Shown: one piece after another, positions 42,601 through 50,831 of the stretch
Numbering within the stretch: the stretch's first letter is position 1
Layout: the number at the start of each line of letters is the position of its first letter
NCBI RefSeq assembly: GCF_000374445.1
Contig: NZ_KB894431.1
Span: 1 to 64,000, forward strand
DNA length: 64,000 nucleotides
Reading direction: 5' to 3'
From: Actinokineospora enzanensis DSM 44649
GTDB lineage: Bacteria; Actinomycetota; Actinomycetes; Mycobacteriales; Pseudonocardiaceae
Notes under the pieces: model-generated
The model's database searches: none
What the model was told of the DNA's origin: nothing
Seen by the model: only the letters and a program-made list of their open reading frames with translations
Position numbers and translations under genes: made by a program

Positions 42601-43888
42601 CCACTTCGCCCACGAACTCACCGAACTCACCGCCGACGTGCCCAACGGCGACCTCCTCCCGTTGACACCGCTACAGGAACTCATGCTCGACCAGGCCCGC
42701 ACAGGCAGCGACCCCTACACGGTCCAGGCCGTCTTCACCCTCGACGGCGACCTCGACCCGACGGCCCTCCACACCGCAGGCACGCTCCTGCTGACCCGCC
42801 ACCCCAACCTCGGCGCCGTGTTCCCACCCGGCCACGCCGTCCAGGTCATTCCCGCTCGCCCCTGGCCCGGTTTCAGCGTGCTGGAGGTCGACGATGCCGA
42901 CCGGGACCGGGTGCTGGCCGAGGACCTGGCCGAACCGTTCGACCTTGCCACCGGACCGCTCTTCCGTCTCACCGTGCTGCGGCGCGGACCCGGCCGCCAC
43001 GACCTCGTCCTGACCAGCCACCACCTGCTGTCCGACGGCTGGTCGGCCCCACGGATCCTGACCGAGCTGTTCGCCCTCTACAGCGGAACCGAACTACCCG
43101 ACCCCACCCCGTTCGCCCACTACACCCGATGGCTGGCCGCCCACGACCACGCCGCCGACCTGCGAGCCTGGCAATCCGAACTGGCCGATCTACCTGAGGG
43201 CGACCACCTGCTGCACGGCAGGCACGCCACCGTCACCGCAGCCGACCCGGTCCTGTTCACCGTGCCCACCCCGACCGTCGCCGCCCTCGCCACCGCAGGC
43301 GCCGATCGCGGTCTCACCCCCAACACCATGCTCCAGGGCGCCTGGGCAACGGTTCTCGCCGCACGCTCCGGCCGTCGCGACGTCACCTTCGGCACCATGG
43401 TCGCCTGCCGGACCCCCGAGGTGGCGGGAGTGGAGGACATCCTCGGCCTGCTGGCCAACACCGTCCCGGTCCGCGCTCGCCTCGACGGAACCGTCGCCGA
43501 GGCACTGGCGGACACGCAGTCGCGTCAGCAGTCGATGGTCGAACACCAGCACATCGGCATCCCCGAACTCACCACCCTCACCGGCCGCGAGCGCCTGTTC
43601 GACACCCTCCTGGTATTCGAGAACTACCCAGTCGACCCCAACCGCCTGCGCGAACCCGCTCCCGGCCTCATCGTCACCGAAACCCGCTTCCGCGAACGCA
43701 CCCACCACCCACTCACCCTCACCGTCGTCCCCACCGACGACGGCTGGACGGGCGTTCTCTCACCCCAGGCCGGGGTCTTCTCTCCCGACGAGGTCGACGC
43801 CATCGCCACCGATCTCATGCACGCCCTGCGTGTGCTGCCTGCCTTGCTCGACGAGGACGTGGACCGGCTGTTGGGGGAGTTCACGTGA
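33692..43888 (+). CDS. Siderophore NRPS, C-A-T-E-C-A-T-E-C, no thioesterase
   Basis: 3398 residues, two full extending modules plus a terminal C domain. Landmarks: C1 HHLVFDG near 156; A1 [11 protein letters not shown] near 628 and NLYGPTEA near 771; T1 GGDSI with Ser near 1018; E1 [10 protein letters not shown] near 1191 and NYLGRF near 1418; C2 NHHALLDGW near 1675; A2 [11 protein letters not shown] near 2134 and NAYGPTE near 2269; T2 GGDSI near 2512; E2 [10 protein letters not shown] near 2695 and NYLGRF near 2900; C3 SHHLLSDGW near 3110. Hand-read specificity codes are DSDDIGLVDK (A1; two extra acidic positions suggest a basic residue such as Arg, Orn or Lys) and DVWNVIAINK (A2, unassigned). 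C1 should accept dihydroxybenzoyl from the ArCP, giving DHB-D-aa1-D-aa2 passed to C3. No TE or acceptor T follows. TTG start with AGGAG upstream. Confidence 0.95.
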   Translation: MSTAHAHPGTESESAAPGITWELTRAQRGIWDAQRLEPDSPYYVVGDVLEIGGGEPVDVEALRAAIRATTEEADSLRLRVFATADGPRQVLSAEPVPLPEVVDLRGAPDPIAAAHAFVDRERRRVAEACREMVDRPLFSHKVLRLTDREVWFTQLGHHLVFDGYTAAMLARRTAAHYTALVQGNPPAPSPFGRFADVVAADRDYLAGERAEKDRAYWRERFTPLPDLDDVVGGTGLPEHTVTARAVLPASDLARLGEIAESVGATWGEALIACYATFLHRVLGRDDVVFALPLMCRFGSALRTPAMAVNVLPLRVAVSGGDGLAEVTARVAVAMREMRAHQRYRGEDLPRDLAVPGAGALLHGRGVNLKAFDLALDFAGSAGTMRNVAGGPPEDMGLSVLPTADGGLLLGFEVDARTHDQAGVDRRLDSLLALLHGLTGPDTPAIGRVDLVAPEDRAALLDAWCTKAAPGAPRDVPGLLADLALDHRGQTALVCGAERLTIAELVARVRRLARALRARGVGADEVVALPLTRSTDLVVALLAVLDAGAAFLPLDVEHPAPRLRATITEAGAVLVLAESSTVDAVPPEVPHLILDAPEVRAELAGLPDLPLSAEELSAPRHPDHLAYVIFTSGSTGTPKGVLGRVGGLASLVHHHRSTTVAGAARAAGRRLRAAHTYSFAFDSALDQLVWLLCGHELHLYDAETARDATALLAAFGRDAIDVVDTTPSMAAPLLDSGLLDSSRRPTLLILGGEAAPPAMWRRIAESGVAARNLYGPTEATVDSVGARIDGGEPVIGFPVPGTRVYLLDNALRVVPPGSVGELYLAGPHLARGYLDRPGATAERFVADPFGATGDRMYRTGDLARWVPGRGLAYLGRRDGQVKVRGHRVELGEVEAALGALPGVGAAAAAVRTDTGTARLVGYVVPAARTTALDPDEVRAALAEGVPDHLVPTAVVVLDALPMTTNGKLDRAALPAPRAAGGGRAPTTERERLLCAAVAEVVGVQRVGPDDDFFAVGGDSITAISVSSRLRAHGLDLRPRDLLGRGSFAALAAAGRDLVEVQAVVVDEPTGPVPAPPIVRALLEPHPDHASIAGYAQWTTLRVNGSLTLADLTRGVRALVDHHDALRLRVSPSGELVVVSGPSAHRVVESTGDDPGAVAKALAAALDPAAGEVVRVAVLRTPSDAPDEVVIVVHHLAVDGVSWRVLVPDLQAACAGSPLLPVGTSWRRHALRLAEQGATGARRAEIDHWRASRDDFRLGARPLDQSVDTTATAHRTTTVASPEASAAVLTGLTTAYRAGSDEVLLAALVLALRLWRGDERDTVTVTVEGHGRDQAGLDLARTVGWFTAEHPLRLPADAVRTPADLADALAGGAAAGRLVRAVKEAKRAVPDNGIGYGVLRHLDPETRADFAAIPPPDVLLNYLGRFAPATDGGWRLPDDDPFAVIEPPAKALEQVLALNCFVRAGTEPRIAVEWTAAGLVLGPHALACLRLAWDEALAALAAHAERLGRDGGGLTPSDLPLVDLDQDAIDELERRGRVLDVLPATSLQVGLAFHTQLRGDQDTDVYVVQAVTLLRGALDHDRMRAATGELLRRHPALRVHLHTTTGGEVVQVVPTEVTLDWRRVDLSGHTPDERARLVAEHCRVDLERPFDTAVPPLVRFLLCTLGPDEHRLVITNHHALLDGWSMPLVGRTLLATYAELGGGPAAPTGPSLTDYHRLLASRDHAAGLDAWRVALAGLDGGTRLAPAAVASTVERPERVTVNLGTEFSERLRAFARAQGVTATTVFQTAWGVLLGRLTGRNDVVFGCPVSGRPAELDGVDRVIGQLGNTIPVRVRAGVAETAAAVLARVQAESAALVEHHHVGLPDVQRAAGLGELFDTMLVMENFPLSDRSRTPLAPGLDLVGVDIIDATHYPLTVIVIPGAEIVVGLGYQPRAFDEDTVRRYGHWLRTLLDEIITDPDRPVARLRALDATEHRAMLALGEGPEPSRQVGGCLAEFGRWVCETPDAEAVVCRDRSLSYAELDRRANRLAHALRAQGVRPQDPVAVLLDRDVELVVALFGVLKAGAVHVPMDPTYPVDRLRFMIDDIAPTAVIATGRPAIPVAVPVVDPVAFGPSTWDIDPTESRPDITDDSIAYVIYTSGTTGRPKGVAIPHRGLPSLVTLQEDIVGIGERERYLHFASTSFDVAFWQFMLPLLSGGTSVIAPEEARVPGDELLDYIVEHRVTGVNLLPSFVAAIPDDSAIARDVLVMIGAERLDPELAHRWGDRRALFNAYGPTEVTINSVTWHYRPDDPGPLPIGRPDPQVRAYVLDAGLLPVGVGVAGELYLAGPKLARGYVNRAALTAERFVADPFGPAGERMYRTGDLVRWRPDGQLVFLGRTDHQVKVRGFRIELAEIETVLGRHPAVRACAVIVRDSRLIGYVLPDGTAPDPAALRAHLAADLPDHMVPTTFVTVDRLPLGPTGKLDRDALPDPVLHTATEAREPSTPAEATLLTVFREILGNVHLDHSFLDIGGDSIVSLRVVSRARRAGLTLTARDVFEGGTIAGIAARCGAVVSTEDIPAVGDIPLTPIMHDLLRRGPANSFCQWVRICVPPSDAATWHGVLDAILTRHDAVRAHLIDEPTSRDPEAGPVLRVPEAGAVTGADVLTVVTATNDPDVQALEHITRARAAMDPRTGPLLRAVWIDAGPSRLGRLVLIAHHLVVDAVSWRVLLDDIAQAHAGATLPRHGMSLLGWAKALRDAVPARQSERPHWHRVAAAPPSSLPALDPVRDIAATARHHHVRIDPATTRAAITTLPAAYRTTPDTVLLTALARAVAAWRGTTPDLLVALEGHGRPAHRPDFSGPVDLSQTVGWFTAVHPARITPPAGTAPALRAVREHLRAAGDGLGHGILGGDLVRPPEVGWNYLGRFPAAPGEETAWQPPPDADPLGSGGEDLPLPQALMVNALLRDDELGVRITWPAALFTPSEIAELGDHFAHELTELTADVPNGDLLPLTPLQELMLDQARTGSDPYTVQAVFTLDGDLDPTALHTAGTLLLTRHPNLGAVFPPGHAVQVIPARPWPGFSVLEVDDADRDRVLAEDLAEPFDLATGPLFRLTVLRRGPGRHDLVLTSHHLLSDGWSAPRILTELFALYSGTELPDPTPFAHYTRWLAAHDHAADLRAWQSELADLPEGDHLLHGRHATVTAADPVLFTVPTPTVAALATAGADRGLTPNTMLQGAWATVLAARSGRRDVTFGTMVACRTPEVAGVEDILGLLANTVPVRARLDGTVAEALADTQSRQQSMVEHQHIGIPELTTLTGRERLFDTLLVFENYPVDPNRLREPAPGLIVTETRFRERTHHPLTLTVVPTDDGWTGVLSPQAGVFSPDEVDAIATDLMHALRVLPALLDEDVDRLLGEFT

Positions 43889-43990
43889 GTACCGATAAGC
43901 GTTGGCTGGGCGCGTTTTCGTCCTTCGACCGACCGGTTCTGCTCGATGACGACGTGGACCGCCTGCCGAAGGAGAGCACGTGAGCACCGA
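43844..43990 (+). repeat. Diverged direct repeat of the NRPS end / MFS start junction
   Basis: Bases 43844-43895 and 43939-43990 match at about 41 of 52 positions, offset by 95 bp. Each contains the end of a coding frame ([14 protein letters not shown]-stop and [14 protein letters not shown]-stop) directly overlapping a GTG-AG(T/C)-ACC-GA start. This looks like an old tandem duplication of the gene junction that created a mini-frame between NRPS and exporter. Confidence 0.8.
43885..43983 (+). CDS. 32-residue mini-ORF between NRPS and exporter
   Basis: A GTG at 43885 overlaps the NRPS stop (GTGA), and the frame ends in a TGA that overlaps the exporter's GTG in the same way. The peptide is [18 protein letters not shown] followed by [14 protein letters not shown]. 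Its C-terminal half copies the last residues of the NRPS and its first four residues copy the exporter start. It may merely carry translational coupling across the duplication. It is too short for an MbtH protein. Expression is unproven. Confidence 0.4.
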   Translation: MSTDKRWLGAFSSFDRPVLLDDDVDRLPKEST

Positions 43991-45377
43991 CGCGGCGCGC
44001 CCCACCGTCGACCGGGCCCTGTGGCGGGCCGCGTTCGTCCTGGTGCTCGGCACGTTCATGGCCACTCTCGACAGCACCATCGTCTCGGTGGCCCTGGACG
44101 TCCTCGTCGACCGATTCGCCGTCTCGGTCACGGACATCCACTGGGTCAGCACCGCCTACCTGCTCGCCGTCGTCGCCGCCGTCCCGGCATCCGGCTGGCT
44201 GGCCGACCGCGTCGGCGGCAGGCGTGCGTGGGCGGCGGCGATCGCGGTGTTCCTGTTGGCGTCGCTGCTCTGCGCGCTGGCATGGTCGCTGCCCAGCCTC
44301 ATCGCCTTCCGGGTGCTGCAAGGCGCGGCGGGAGGGCTGCTGCCACCCCTGGGACAGGCCCTGCTCGCCCGTGCCGCGGGCCCGGATCGCATCGGCCGGG
44401 TGATCAGCGTGGTCTCCGTGGTCCCCCTGCTGTCCCCGGTCCTGGGCCCCCTCGCAGGCGGGGCCATCCTCGGCGTCGCCTCCTGGCCCTGGCTGTTCTG
44501 CGTCAACATCCCCATCGGCGCCGTCGCCCTGCTGCTGGTACGCCGATGCGTCCCCGCAGGCGCCCGAGCCGACCACCGCACCCCCTTCGACCTGCGCGGC
44601 GCCGCCCTGCTCTCACCCGGCCTGGCCGTACTCGTCTACGGCCTGACCGGCTTGAGCCACGCGGGCTCGGTCCCGCTCAGCGTCACCGCGATCGTCGTGG
44701 GCGCGTCGATGCTCGTGGCCTTCGTCGTGCACGGTCTGCGCATGGCGGGCGTCCCCCTGATCGACCCGCGCCTGTTCACCCGCCCCCCGTTCGGCGTGGC
44801 GGCGATGGCCCTGGTGGTCCTGGGCGCCTCGGTCTTCGGCACGATGTTCCTGCTCCCGCTCTACCTACAGCGCGCGGCAGGCCAGACGGCGTGGGAGACC
44901 GGTCTCCTGCTCGCCCCCCAAGGCATCGGCGCCGCCCTCGGTTCGGTGTGGGTCAGCCGGGTCGTGCACCGCGTCGCGCCCCGAACCCTGGTGCTGACCG
45001 GAATCGTCCTGGTCGCCCTGGGCACGGCCGTGTTCACCCAACTGGACCACGACATCCCCGACGCCGCCATCGCGGTATCCCTGCTGGTGCGCGGCCTGGG
45101 CGCGGCGATGATCGGCGCCCCGATCATGACCCTCGCCTACCGCGCCGTCGCCGCCGCCCAACTCCCGCGCGCGGCCGGGGCCCTCAGCCTGCTCAACACC
45201 CTCGGCGGATCCGTGGGCACCGCGGCCCTGGCCGTCATCCTGCAATCCCGGCTGACCGTCCACGGCCCCGACTCCCCAGCGGCATTCGCCGACACCTTCT
45301 GGTGGGTACTCGCCGCAAGTGTCCTGGCCGCCTTGGCCGCCACCCGCCTGCCCCGGCCACAACGAAAGCCGGGCTGA
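43980..45377 (+). CDS. MFS exporter of the DHA2 type (siderophore export)
   Basis: A 465-residue EmrB/QacA-like transporter with about 14 helices. It has the helix-1 motif LGTFMATLDSTIVSVALDVL, HWVSTAYLLAVVAAVPASGWLADRVG (motif A), RVLQGAAGG and the motif-C stretch LSPVLGPLAGG. As the last gene of the siderophore operon, it most likely exports the catechol product. GTG start overlapping the mini-ORF stop. The frame ends cleanly, and about 200 bp follow before the next gene. Confidence 0.92.
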   Translation: MSTDAARPTVDRALWRAAFVLVLGTFMATLDSTIVSVALDVLVDRFAVSVTDIHWVSTAYLLAVVAAVPASGWLADRVGGRRAWAAAIAVFLLASLLCALAWSLPSLIAFRVLQGAAGGLLPPLGQALLARAAGPDRIGRVISVVSVVPLLSPVLGPLAGGAILGVASWPWLFCVNIPIGAVALLLVRRCVPAGARADHRTPFDLRGAALLSPGLAVLVYGLTGLSHAGSVPLSVTAIVVGASMLVAFVVHGLRMAGVPLIDPRLFTRPPFGVAAMALVVLGASVFGTMFLLPLYLQRAAGQTAWETGLLLAPQGIGAALGSVWVSRVVHRVAPRTLVLTGIVLVALGTAVFTQLDHDIPDAAIAVSLLVRGLGAAMIGAPIMTLAYRAVAAAQLPRAAGALSLLNTLGGSVGTAALAVILQSRLTVHGPDSPAAFADTFWWVLAASVLAALAATRLPRPQRKPG

Positions 45378-45575
45378 GTCCGCCTCATTTCGGTGCACGC
45401 GGTATTCCGCCGAGCCCGCCGCAAGGAATCTTTCCGCCCAGGATTCCATCGAGTGGGTTCTTGGCGAGAATTCACCCGTTTGTCGGAGAGTCAAGCCCGG
45501 AGCTCACTCGATGTAGTGGGTGGGACCTCCGATAGCTCCCTCGACGACAATTCCTCGACGAAAGGGGTGTGCGCC

Positions 45576-45887
45576 ATGGCTTGGGCAAAGGATGTCGATG
45601 ACGAGATAGAACGACTGTCGCGCAGTGTGACCGCGCGGGACGTGCGGCAGGCGTTGGTGTCGCTGGCCAGGGTCGGCGGGGAGATCGGCGCGATCGTCTC
45701 GGTCGGGTTGGGCGCGGCCACGCTGGCGGCGACCCTGCTCCCGGGCATCGGGCTGCCGGTCGCGGGCGGGACCTTGGCGCTGGTGGCCAAGAAGGCGATG
45801 GAGGGATACGCGTCGCTGGACGCCGACGAGCGCAAGCAGGTGCGCGTCATAGCCGCCTACGTGCGCAAACTGCACCTCGGCAGGTGA
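45576..45887 (+). CDS. Small protein with a Gly-rich hydrophobic segment, unknown
   Basis: A 103-residue protein: a charged N-terminal helix (DVDDEIERLSRSVTARDVRQ), a hydrophobic central stretch of about 30 residues (GEIGAIVSVGLGAATLAATL, then LPGIGLPVAGG) and a charged C-terminal helix (SLDADERKQVRVIAAYVRKL). The middle could be one hairpin of membrane helices. AAAGGGG precedes the ATG. CTCGACGA occurs twice just upstream (45540-45547 and 45554-45561). No family is recognised and no link to the siderophore locus is shown. Confidence 0.65.
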   Translation: MAWAKDVDDEIERLSRSVTARDVRQALVSLARVGGEIGAIVSVGLGAATLAATLLPGIGLPVAGGTLALVAKKAMEGYASLDADERKQVRVIAAYVRKLHLGR

Positions 45888-46223
45888 CGCGTCCGGCGGG
45901 CCGTCAGCGTTTGCGGATGCGGCTCCCGGAGCAGAAATGCCAGGAGAGAGTCAACCGCGGATCCGATCATCGCGGAAGTTTCCGGCGGAGCATCCAATGT
46001 ATCCATGGGAACTCATTGGTCATGTGGATATTGATGCGATCGAACAGGCCCCGGTTCGGAGCGTCGGAGGGGTGACGCAACACCGCTCACCGCGAAAGAT
46101 ATGCGATAGCCCTGTGTCAATCGCTGGACAGTTTTTAGACATCTCGCGCGAATCCCGGCCCGCAGTAGAGCGCATCGTGCTACCACTTTCGCGACACCCC
46201 TGGCGAAGGCGAGGCCGAACACA
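45888..46223. other. Intergenic region, A/T-richer than its surroundings
   Basis: About 335 bp with visibly lower GC (for example 46010-46150) and no convincing gene. Open frames crossing it lack any domain character. It probably holds the promoter of the following membrane-anchored protein gene. Confidence 0.5.
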
Positions 46224-46994
46224 GTGCAACCGGACGGATCCGCCGACCACCCTCTGCTGTTCGAACTGACCGCCGCCGAGGTCGGTCACGACATAGTCCG
46301 GGTCGTCACCGTGCCTGCGGGCGAGGGGCGACCGGCGCGACAGATCACGATGCGCGTACCGGCACAAGCCGTCGACGGCACGCTGATCCGGGTCACCATG
46401 CAGGACGGCGGCGTGGTGCACTTCCGAGTCCACCACGCCGCGCCTGCCCGGACCCGCCGACCATGGTTGGTCGTCGCGGCGGTCGTGGTGGTGGTCCTGG
46501 CGTCCGTCATCGTCGTCCGGACGGCGTTCTCGGGACACGACGAGTCGCTACCGCCCGCTGCCTCCTCGGAACCCGTCGCGCCCACGACAACCCTCGAAAC
46601 GACGACGACCACGGCGCCCACCACGACCGAGCCCATCACCACAGCGCCTATCACCACAGAGCCCATCACCACAGCGCCTATCACCACGGAGTACGCCCCG
46701 CCCATCGACACCGTGCCCGTCGACCCGCAGGACTCCGCCACCGTCGGAACATGCCTGCAACAGACCGGAACCGACACCGACCCGGATATGATCCCCGCGC
46801 CCTGCGCGCGCGGAATGTTCCGCGTCAAACAGCGGTTCGCGGGCACGACCCTCGACTCGGCCTGCCGGAAAGTGCGCGGCTACACGCACACCTTCATCGT
46901 GACGAAGTACTACGTGACCACCCGAAACGGGATAGAGATAAGCCGCAGACCCGCCCCCGCCGAATCCTATGTGCTGTGCCTGCAGGAACTCTGA
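46224..46994 (+). CDS. Single-pass membrane protein with Thr/Pro repeat and Cys-rich outer domain
   Basis: 256 residues. The cytoplasmic N-terminus (1-75) contains ITMRVPAQAVDGTLIRVTMQ, which resembles the C-terminal substrate-binding fold of DnaJ. One helix (about 81-99) is followed by a Thr/Pro-rich stalk with the unit TTEPITTAPI repeated. The outer domain (about 165-256) has four Cys (TVGTCLQ, PAPCARG, SACRKV, YVLCLQ), similar in layout to LppU-like actinobacterial proteins. The stalk repeat is a 30-bp DNA tandem (about 46629-46688). The function is not known; a sensor or envelope role is possible. Confidence 0.75.
   Translation: MQPDGSADHPLLFELTAAEVGHDIVRVVTVPAGEGRPARQITMRVPAQAVDGTLIRVTMQDGGVVHFRVHHAAPARTRRPWLVVAAVVVVVLASVIVVRTAFSGHDESLPPAASSEPVAPTTTLETTTTTAPTTTEPITTAPITTEPITTAPITTEYAPPIDTVPVDPQDSATVGTCLQQTGTDTDPDMIPAPCARGMFRVKQRFAGTTLDSACRKVRGYTHTFIVTKYYVTTRNGIEISRRPAPAESYVLCLQEL
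46629..46688 (+). repeat. 30-bp tandem repeat in the stalk-coding region
   Basis: Two near-perfect 30-bp units beginning GAGCCCATCACCACAGCGCC encode ten residues each of the Thr/Pro stalk. In-frame unit length means copy changes would alter stalk length without breaking the frame. Confidence 0.85.
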
Positions 46995-47003
46995 CGCAGC
47001 CAC

Positions 47004-47972
47004 TCATCCGGTCACCGGGGTGAGCCATTCGGGATGTTCCGACGAGCGGCCGCGCACCACCGACTCGTAGGCCGCGTCGAGCTGTCGGGTGATCGGTCCC
47101 GCTGTCCCGTCGCCGACCCGGAGACCGTCCACTGTGGTCACCGGGAGGATCTCCCAGCCGGTGCCCATGAAGAATATCTCGTCGGCGAGGTACAGCTCAC
47201 TGCGGTCCACCTCGCGCTCCTGTACCGGGTATCCGAGTTCGGTGAGCAGCCGGATCGAGGTGTCCCTGGTGAGGCTGTCCAGGATTCCGCTGGTCAACGA
47301 CGGCGTGGCCACCACACCGTCGCGGACGAGGGCCAGGCAGGCGCCGGGGCCCTCGCTGACCTTGCCGCGGTCGTTGAGCAGGATGGGCCAGTCGTGGCCG
47401 TTCTCCCTGGCCTCGATCATGGCCAGCCTGCCGTTGTGGTAGTTGGAGAACGCCTTGACCCGGGGCGGCATGGCGGCCTCGCTGATGCGTGCCCAGGAAC
47501 TGACCGCGGCCCGACACCCGCGCTCGGTGCCCAGCCCGCTGGTGAACTGCCAGCTGTCCACCACGACCTCGCACTCGACGCCCGCGGGCACCATCTGCTC
47601 CTGGATGATCCCGGCCGGGAACGCCCAGGGGCGCAGGTAGACGTCCTGACGGTAGTTGTTGACACGCAGCACCTCCAGTACGGCCTCGCGCAGTTCCCCC
47701 TGGTCGTGCGGCAAGGTGAGCCGGGCGATGCGGGCCGAGTCGTACAGCCGCTTGAGGTGCTCGTCGAGCCGGAACAGCAGCAGGGTCTCGCCGTCGTGGG
47801 ACAGGTAGGCCTTGATCCCCTCGAACACCGCGGCCACCGAGGCGTGGCCGACCGCGTTGACGTGGACCAACGCGTCCTGCCACGGCACGAGCTTCCCACT
47901 GCGCCACAACCACTCCGGGCGGCGCACGTCGGAACGGACGAGTGAGTCCATGATGGACATCGGACCGGTCAT
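47004..47972 (-). CDS. Class IV (branched-chain type) PLP aminotransferase
   Basis: A 322-residue fold-type IV aminotransferase resembling IlvE. It shows the N-terminal VHVNAVGHASVAAVFEGIKAY, the PLP Lys in PPRVKAFSNYHNGRLAMIEA, KVSEGPGACLALVRDG (phosphate-binding region) and ADEIFFMGTGWEILPVTTVDG. Members transfer amino groups between 2-oxo acids and Glu. As the last gene of an eight-gene operon led by a NeuB-type synthase, it probably aminates a pathway-specific 2-oxo acid rather than serving general branched-chain metabolism. The ATG overlaps the HAD stop (ATGA). Confidence 0.9.
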   Translation of the reverse strand: MTGPMSIMDSLVRSDVRRPEWLWRSGKLVPWQDALVHVNAVGHASVAAVFEGIKAYLSHDGETLLLFRLDEHLKRLYDSARIARLTLPHDQGELREAVLEVLRVNNYRQDVYLRPWAFPAGIIQEQMVPAGVECEVVVDSWQFTSGLGTERGCRAAVSSWARISEAAMPPRVKAFSNYHNGRLAMIEARENGHDWPILLNDRGKVSEGPGACLALVRDGVVATPSLTSGILDSLTRDTSIRLLTELGYPVQEREVDRSELYLADEIFFMGTGWEILPVTTVDGLRVGDGTAGPITRQLDAAYESVVRGRSSEHPEWLTPVTG

Positions 47973-48619
47973 ATCGGGTTCACCTCAGAAAGGTAGCTGT
48001 CCAGACTTTCCAGGACCACGTCCGCGGCACCGAGATCGGTCGCCGAGCCGACCGAGTTGGGCACGGCCACGCAGCGCAGCCCGGCCGCCTTCGCCGCCGC
48101 GACCCCGGTCGGGGAGTCCTCGAAGGCCAGTGCGGCCGTCGCGGCGAGGCCGAGGCGGTCCAGCGCGTACAGGTACAGGTCGGGCGCGGGCTTGTGCACC
48201 GGCACGAGATCACCGGTGACCAGCTCGGCGAAGCGGCCGCGAATGCCGAGCCGGGACAGGTGCGGGCCCACCCAGTCCGCGCCCGAGCTGGAGACGATCA
48301 CGGCGGGCATACCCCGGGCGTCGGCCCACTCCAGCAGGCGGAGCACGCCGGGGCGCGGCGGTTCGGCGGCACACAGTTCCGCCTTGCGGTGACGGCGGTC
48401 CCGCAGCTCGTCGGCGGTGAGCTCGCGGCCGATCAGCCCACCGAGGTGCGCCGCGGCGATGTACTCGCCGCTCGGCCTGCCCGCCATCGCCTGCCATACC
48501 TCGTCCGAGAGTTCGTGCCCGTGCCGTCGGTACACCTCGGCCCAGGAGGCCCTGGCGGCCCGTTCGGTGTCGCAGACCAGGCCGTCGAAGTCCAGCAACA
48601 GCGCCCGGACCTGGCTCAC
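47969..48619 (-). CDS. HAD-superfamily phosphatase (beta-phosphoglucomutase-like)
   Basis: A 216-residue HAD hydrolase: motif I LLLDFDGLVCDTE, motif II VIVSSSG, motif III Lys in PVHKPAPDLYLYAL, motif IV FEDSPTGVAAAKAAG. A helical cap lies between motifs I and II, as in sugar-phosphate phosphatases and mutases. In this operon it would remove phosphate from a sugar or sugar-acid intermediate, for example after the NeuB step. GTG start overlapping the oxidase stop (GTGA). Confidence 0.9.
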   Translation of the reverse strand: MSQVRALLLDFDGLVCDTERAARASWAEVYRRHGHELSDEVWQAMAGRPSGEYIAAAHLGGLIGRELTADELRDRRHRKAELCAAEPPRPGVLRLLEWADARGMPAVIVSSSGADWVGPHLSRLGIRGRFAELVTGDLVPVHKPAPDLYLYALDRLGLAATAALAFEDSPTGVAAAKAAGLRCVAVPNSVGSATDLGAADVVLESLDSYLSEVNPI

Positions 48620-49926
48620 CCGCCCAGCACCCGGCGTAGGTAGTCGCTGGTGAACATGCCCCGCGGGTCCAGTTCGGCGCGCACCGCCTGGAACCGCTGC
48701 CAGCCGGGGTACCGGTCGGCGATCACGTCCCAGGTGGCGGTGTGCGCCTTGCCCCAGTGCGGTCGGCCCTGGTGTTCCCGCAGCACCGCCTCGAACGTGC
48801 GCAGCAGCTCGGTATAGCCGACCGTCCGCGGCACGGTGATGTTGACGAACCCGGTGGTGCGCCCGTGCGCCAGGCTGAGCAGGAAGTCGTCGGCGGCCGC
48901 GAAGCGAACCGTGACCGAGTAGGGAGTCTGCCGACCGAACCGCGTGACGTCCCGCTGCACGGCGGGAACCGCCTCGGCCAGCTCGGTCACCGGCAGCGCG
49001 TACTCCAGGGACAGGAACTTCACCGGCTGCGGGAACGTGAACGCGTCGAAGCTGCGGTCCACGTAGTGCGGCGGGCGGTCCACGGCGAACGGCAGCCGCG
49101 CGGTCATCAGTCCGCGCACCGCGCGCTGGTCCACCCGCCCGGCGAGCCCGGCCAGGGTGCAGCGCACCTCGCCCAGGGTGTTGCCGTACCGGCGCCGGGT
49201 GGCGTCGGCGGACACCGGGTCGTCGGTGCGGTCCAGCTTCAACGTGGACGCGTTCGGCCCGCTCCACGCCTTGAGGCTGAAGGTGGCGTGGTCCGAGCGG
49301 CTCGCCCAGGCAGGCGCGTCCGCCAGGATGGCGGCCAGCGGCTCGCTGCCGCTGACCACCCGCAGCTTGAACCTCGGCACGCACCGCAGGGTCACCGTGG
49401 ACAGGACGCCCAGTGCGCCCAGCGCGGTCCCCGCCGCGAGGAACAGTTCGGGGTCCGAGTCCGCGGCGCACTCACGGATCGTGCCGTCGGCGGTGACCAG
49501 CCGAAGTCCCAGCAGCTGCCCGGTGAACGGCGGGTGCGTGATGCCGCTGCCGTGGTTCCCGGTGGACAGCGCGCCCCCGATCGTCTGCTCGTCCAGCGTG
49601 CCCATGTTGGACAGTGCCAGCCCCACCTTCTCCAGCTCCAGGTTGAGCCGCCGCAGCGAGGTGCCCGCCCGCACGGTCACCGCGGGCGTGTGCCGGTCCA
49701 CCGACACGATCCCGCTATAGCCGGTGAGGTCCAGCAGGACACCGTCGGTGGTGACGATCGGGTTGAAGGAGTGGCCGGTGCCCGCAGTACGCACGGTGTG
49801 CCCGGCGGCGGCCGCCCGTTGCACCGCGCGGACGATGTCCTCCTCGTCCCGCACCACGACCAGCTCCTGCGGCACGCAGCGAGCCGAGCCCGCCCAGTTG
49901 CGCCAGGCCGTGTTCCGACCGCTCAT
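48616..49926 (-). CDS. FAD-linked aldonolactone/alditol-oxidase-like enzyme
   Basis: A 436-residue flavoprotein of the VAO/PCMH fold, close in pattern to L-gulono-1,4-lactone and D-arabinono-1,4-lactone oxidases. The FAD domain has TAGTGHSFNPIV, whose His is the usual covalent FAD site, and LSNMGTLDEQTIGGALSTGN. The C-terminal ALO domain has GRPHWGKAHTATWD and LDPRGMFTSDYLRRVLG. It would oxidise a polyol or lactone hydroxyl using O2. The start overlaps the stop of the RmlD-like gene (ATGA). Its presence argues for a sugar- or polyol-derived intermediate. Confidence 0.9.
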   Translation of the reverse strand: MSGRNTAWRNWAGSARCVPQELVVVRDEEDIVRAVQRAAAAGHTVRTAGTGHSFNPIVTTDGVLLDLTGYSGIVSVDRHTPAVTVRAGTSLRRLNLELEKVGLALSNMGTLDEQTIGGALSTGNHGSGITHPPFTGQLLGLRLVTADGTIRECAADSDPELFLAAGTALGALGVLSTVTLRCVPRFKLRVVSGSEPLAAILADAPAWASRSDHATFSLKAWSGPNASTLKLDRTDDPVSADATRRRYGNTLGEVRCTLAGLAGRVDQRAVRGLMTARLPFAVDRPPHYVDRSFDAFTFPQPVKFLSLEYALPVTELAEAVPAVQRDVTRFGRQTPYSVTVRFAAADDFLLSLAHGRTTGFVNITVPRTVGYTELLRTFEAVLREHQGRPHWGKAHTATWDVIADRYPGWQRFQAVRAELDPRGMFTSDYLRRVLGG

Positions 49927-50831
49927 CCGACCCTCTCCTCCGGCTGCCCGGCTCGGCGCAGCTCCACGCAGTGTCTGGCCACGGCGTCCTGCCAGCTGGG
50001 CATGGTGAGTCCCAGCGCGGCCAGCCGGTCGGTGTTCAGCGCGGACACCTTGGGCCGTCCGCCGACGAACACGGTGTCCGCGAACGCGACCGGCACCGGC
50101 GGATGGTCGGCGTCCAACCTCGCGTCGTAGACCCGCAGCGCGTGCACGCCGAGCTCGTAACGGCTGGCCCGACCCTCGTTGGCCACGTGCACGGTGCCGG
50201 TCGGCATCGGCGCCATGGTGATCAGCTCGATGATCGCCCGGGCCAGATCGACGGTGTAGGTGGGCCTGCTGAGCTGGTCCTCGATCAACGGCTGCCGCTC
50301 GCCGCGCTCGGCCTGCCGGATGGTGGCCAGGACGTCGTCGTTGTTCTCCGCGGCCCCGCCGAACAGCCAGGAGGTGCGCAGCACCAGATGCGCAGGCACG
50401 GTCGCGGCGATCTGCTCACCGGCCAGCTTGGTCAGCCCGTAGACGCTGAGCGGGTTGGGCACGTCGGTCTCGCGGTACCCGTCCGCGGGCGCGTCCACCC
50501 CGTCGAACACGTAGTCGCTGGAGATGTAGACCAGCCCACTGCCGTGCCGCAGGCACCCCTCGGCGACCTGGTGCACCCCGGCCACGTTGACCCGTAACGC
50601 CAGCTCCGGGTCGGTCTGGCAGGCGGCCACGATCGAGACGGCGGCCAGATGCAGCACGAGGTCCGGCCGGAAGGCGTCGATGGACTCGGCGACCGCCGTC
50701 TCGTCGGCGATGTCGAAGTCGGCGACGGACACCCCGAGCACCGGCCAGTCCGCCGTGCGTTCGTCCCGCCGCAACCGGTCGAGCAGTGCCGTGCCGAGAC
50801 TGCCGTCGGCGCCGGTGATGTACAGGCGCAT
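49923..50831 (-). CDS. RmlD-like NAD(P)-dependent sugar reductase
   Basis: A 302-residue extended SDR related to dTDP-4-dehydrorhamnose reductase. It has YITGADGSLGTALLDRL at the N-terminus, LVLHLAAVS, YISSDYVFDG, the catalytic pair in NPLSVYGLTKLAGEQ, and RTSWLFGG. Since the operon has no dTDP-sugar genes, the substrate is probably another keto or aldehyde sugar. A longer frame extends upstream through the RraA gene, but ATG 50831 overlaps the RraA stop (TGATG) and starts the Rossmann motif. Confidence 0.9.
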   Translation of the reverse strand: MRLYITGADGSLGTALLDRLRRDERTADWPVLGVSVADFDIADETAVAESIDAFRPDLVLHLAAVSIVAACQTDPELALRVNVAGVHQVAEGCLRHGSGLVYISSDYVFDGVDAPADGYRETDVPNPLSVYGLTKLAGEQIAATVPAHLVLRTSWLFGGAAENNDDVLATIRQAERGERQPLIEDQLSRPTYTVDLARAIIELITMAPMPTGTVHVANEGRASRYELGVHALRVYDARLDADHPPVPVAFADTVFVGGRPKVSALNTDRLAALGLTMPSWQDAVARHCVELRRAGQPEERVG

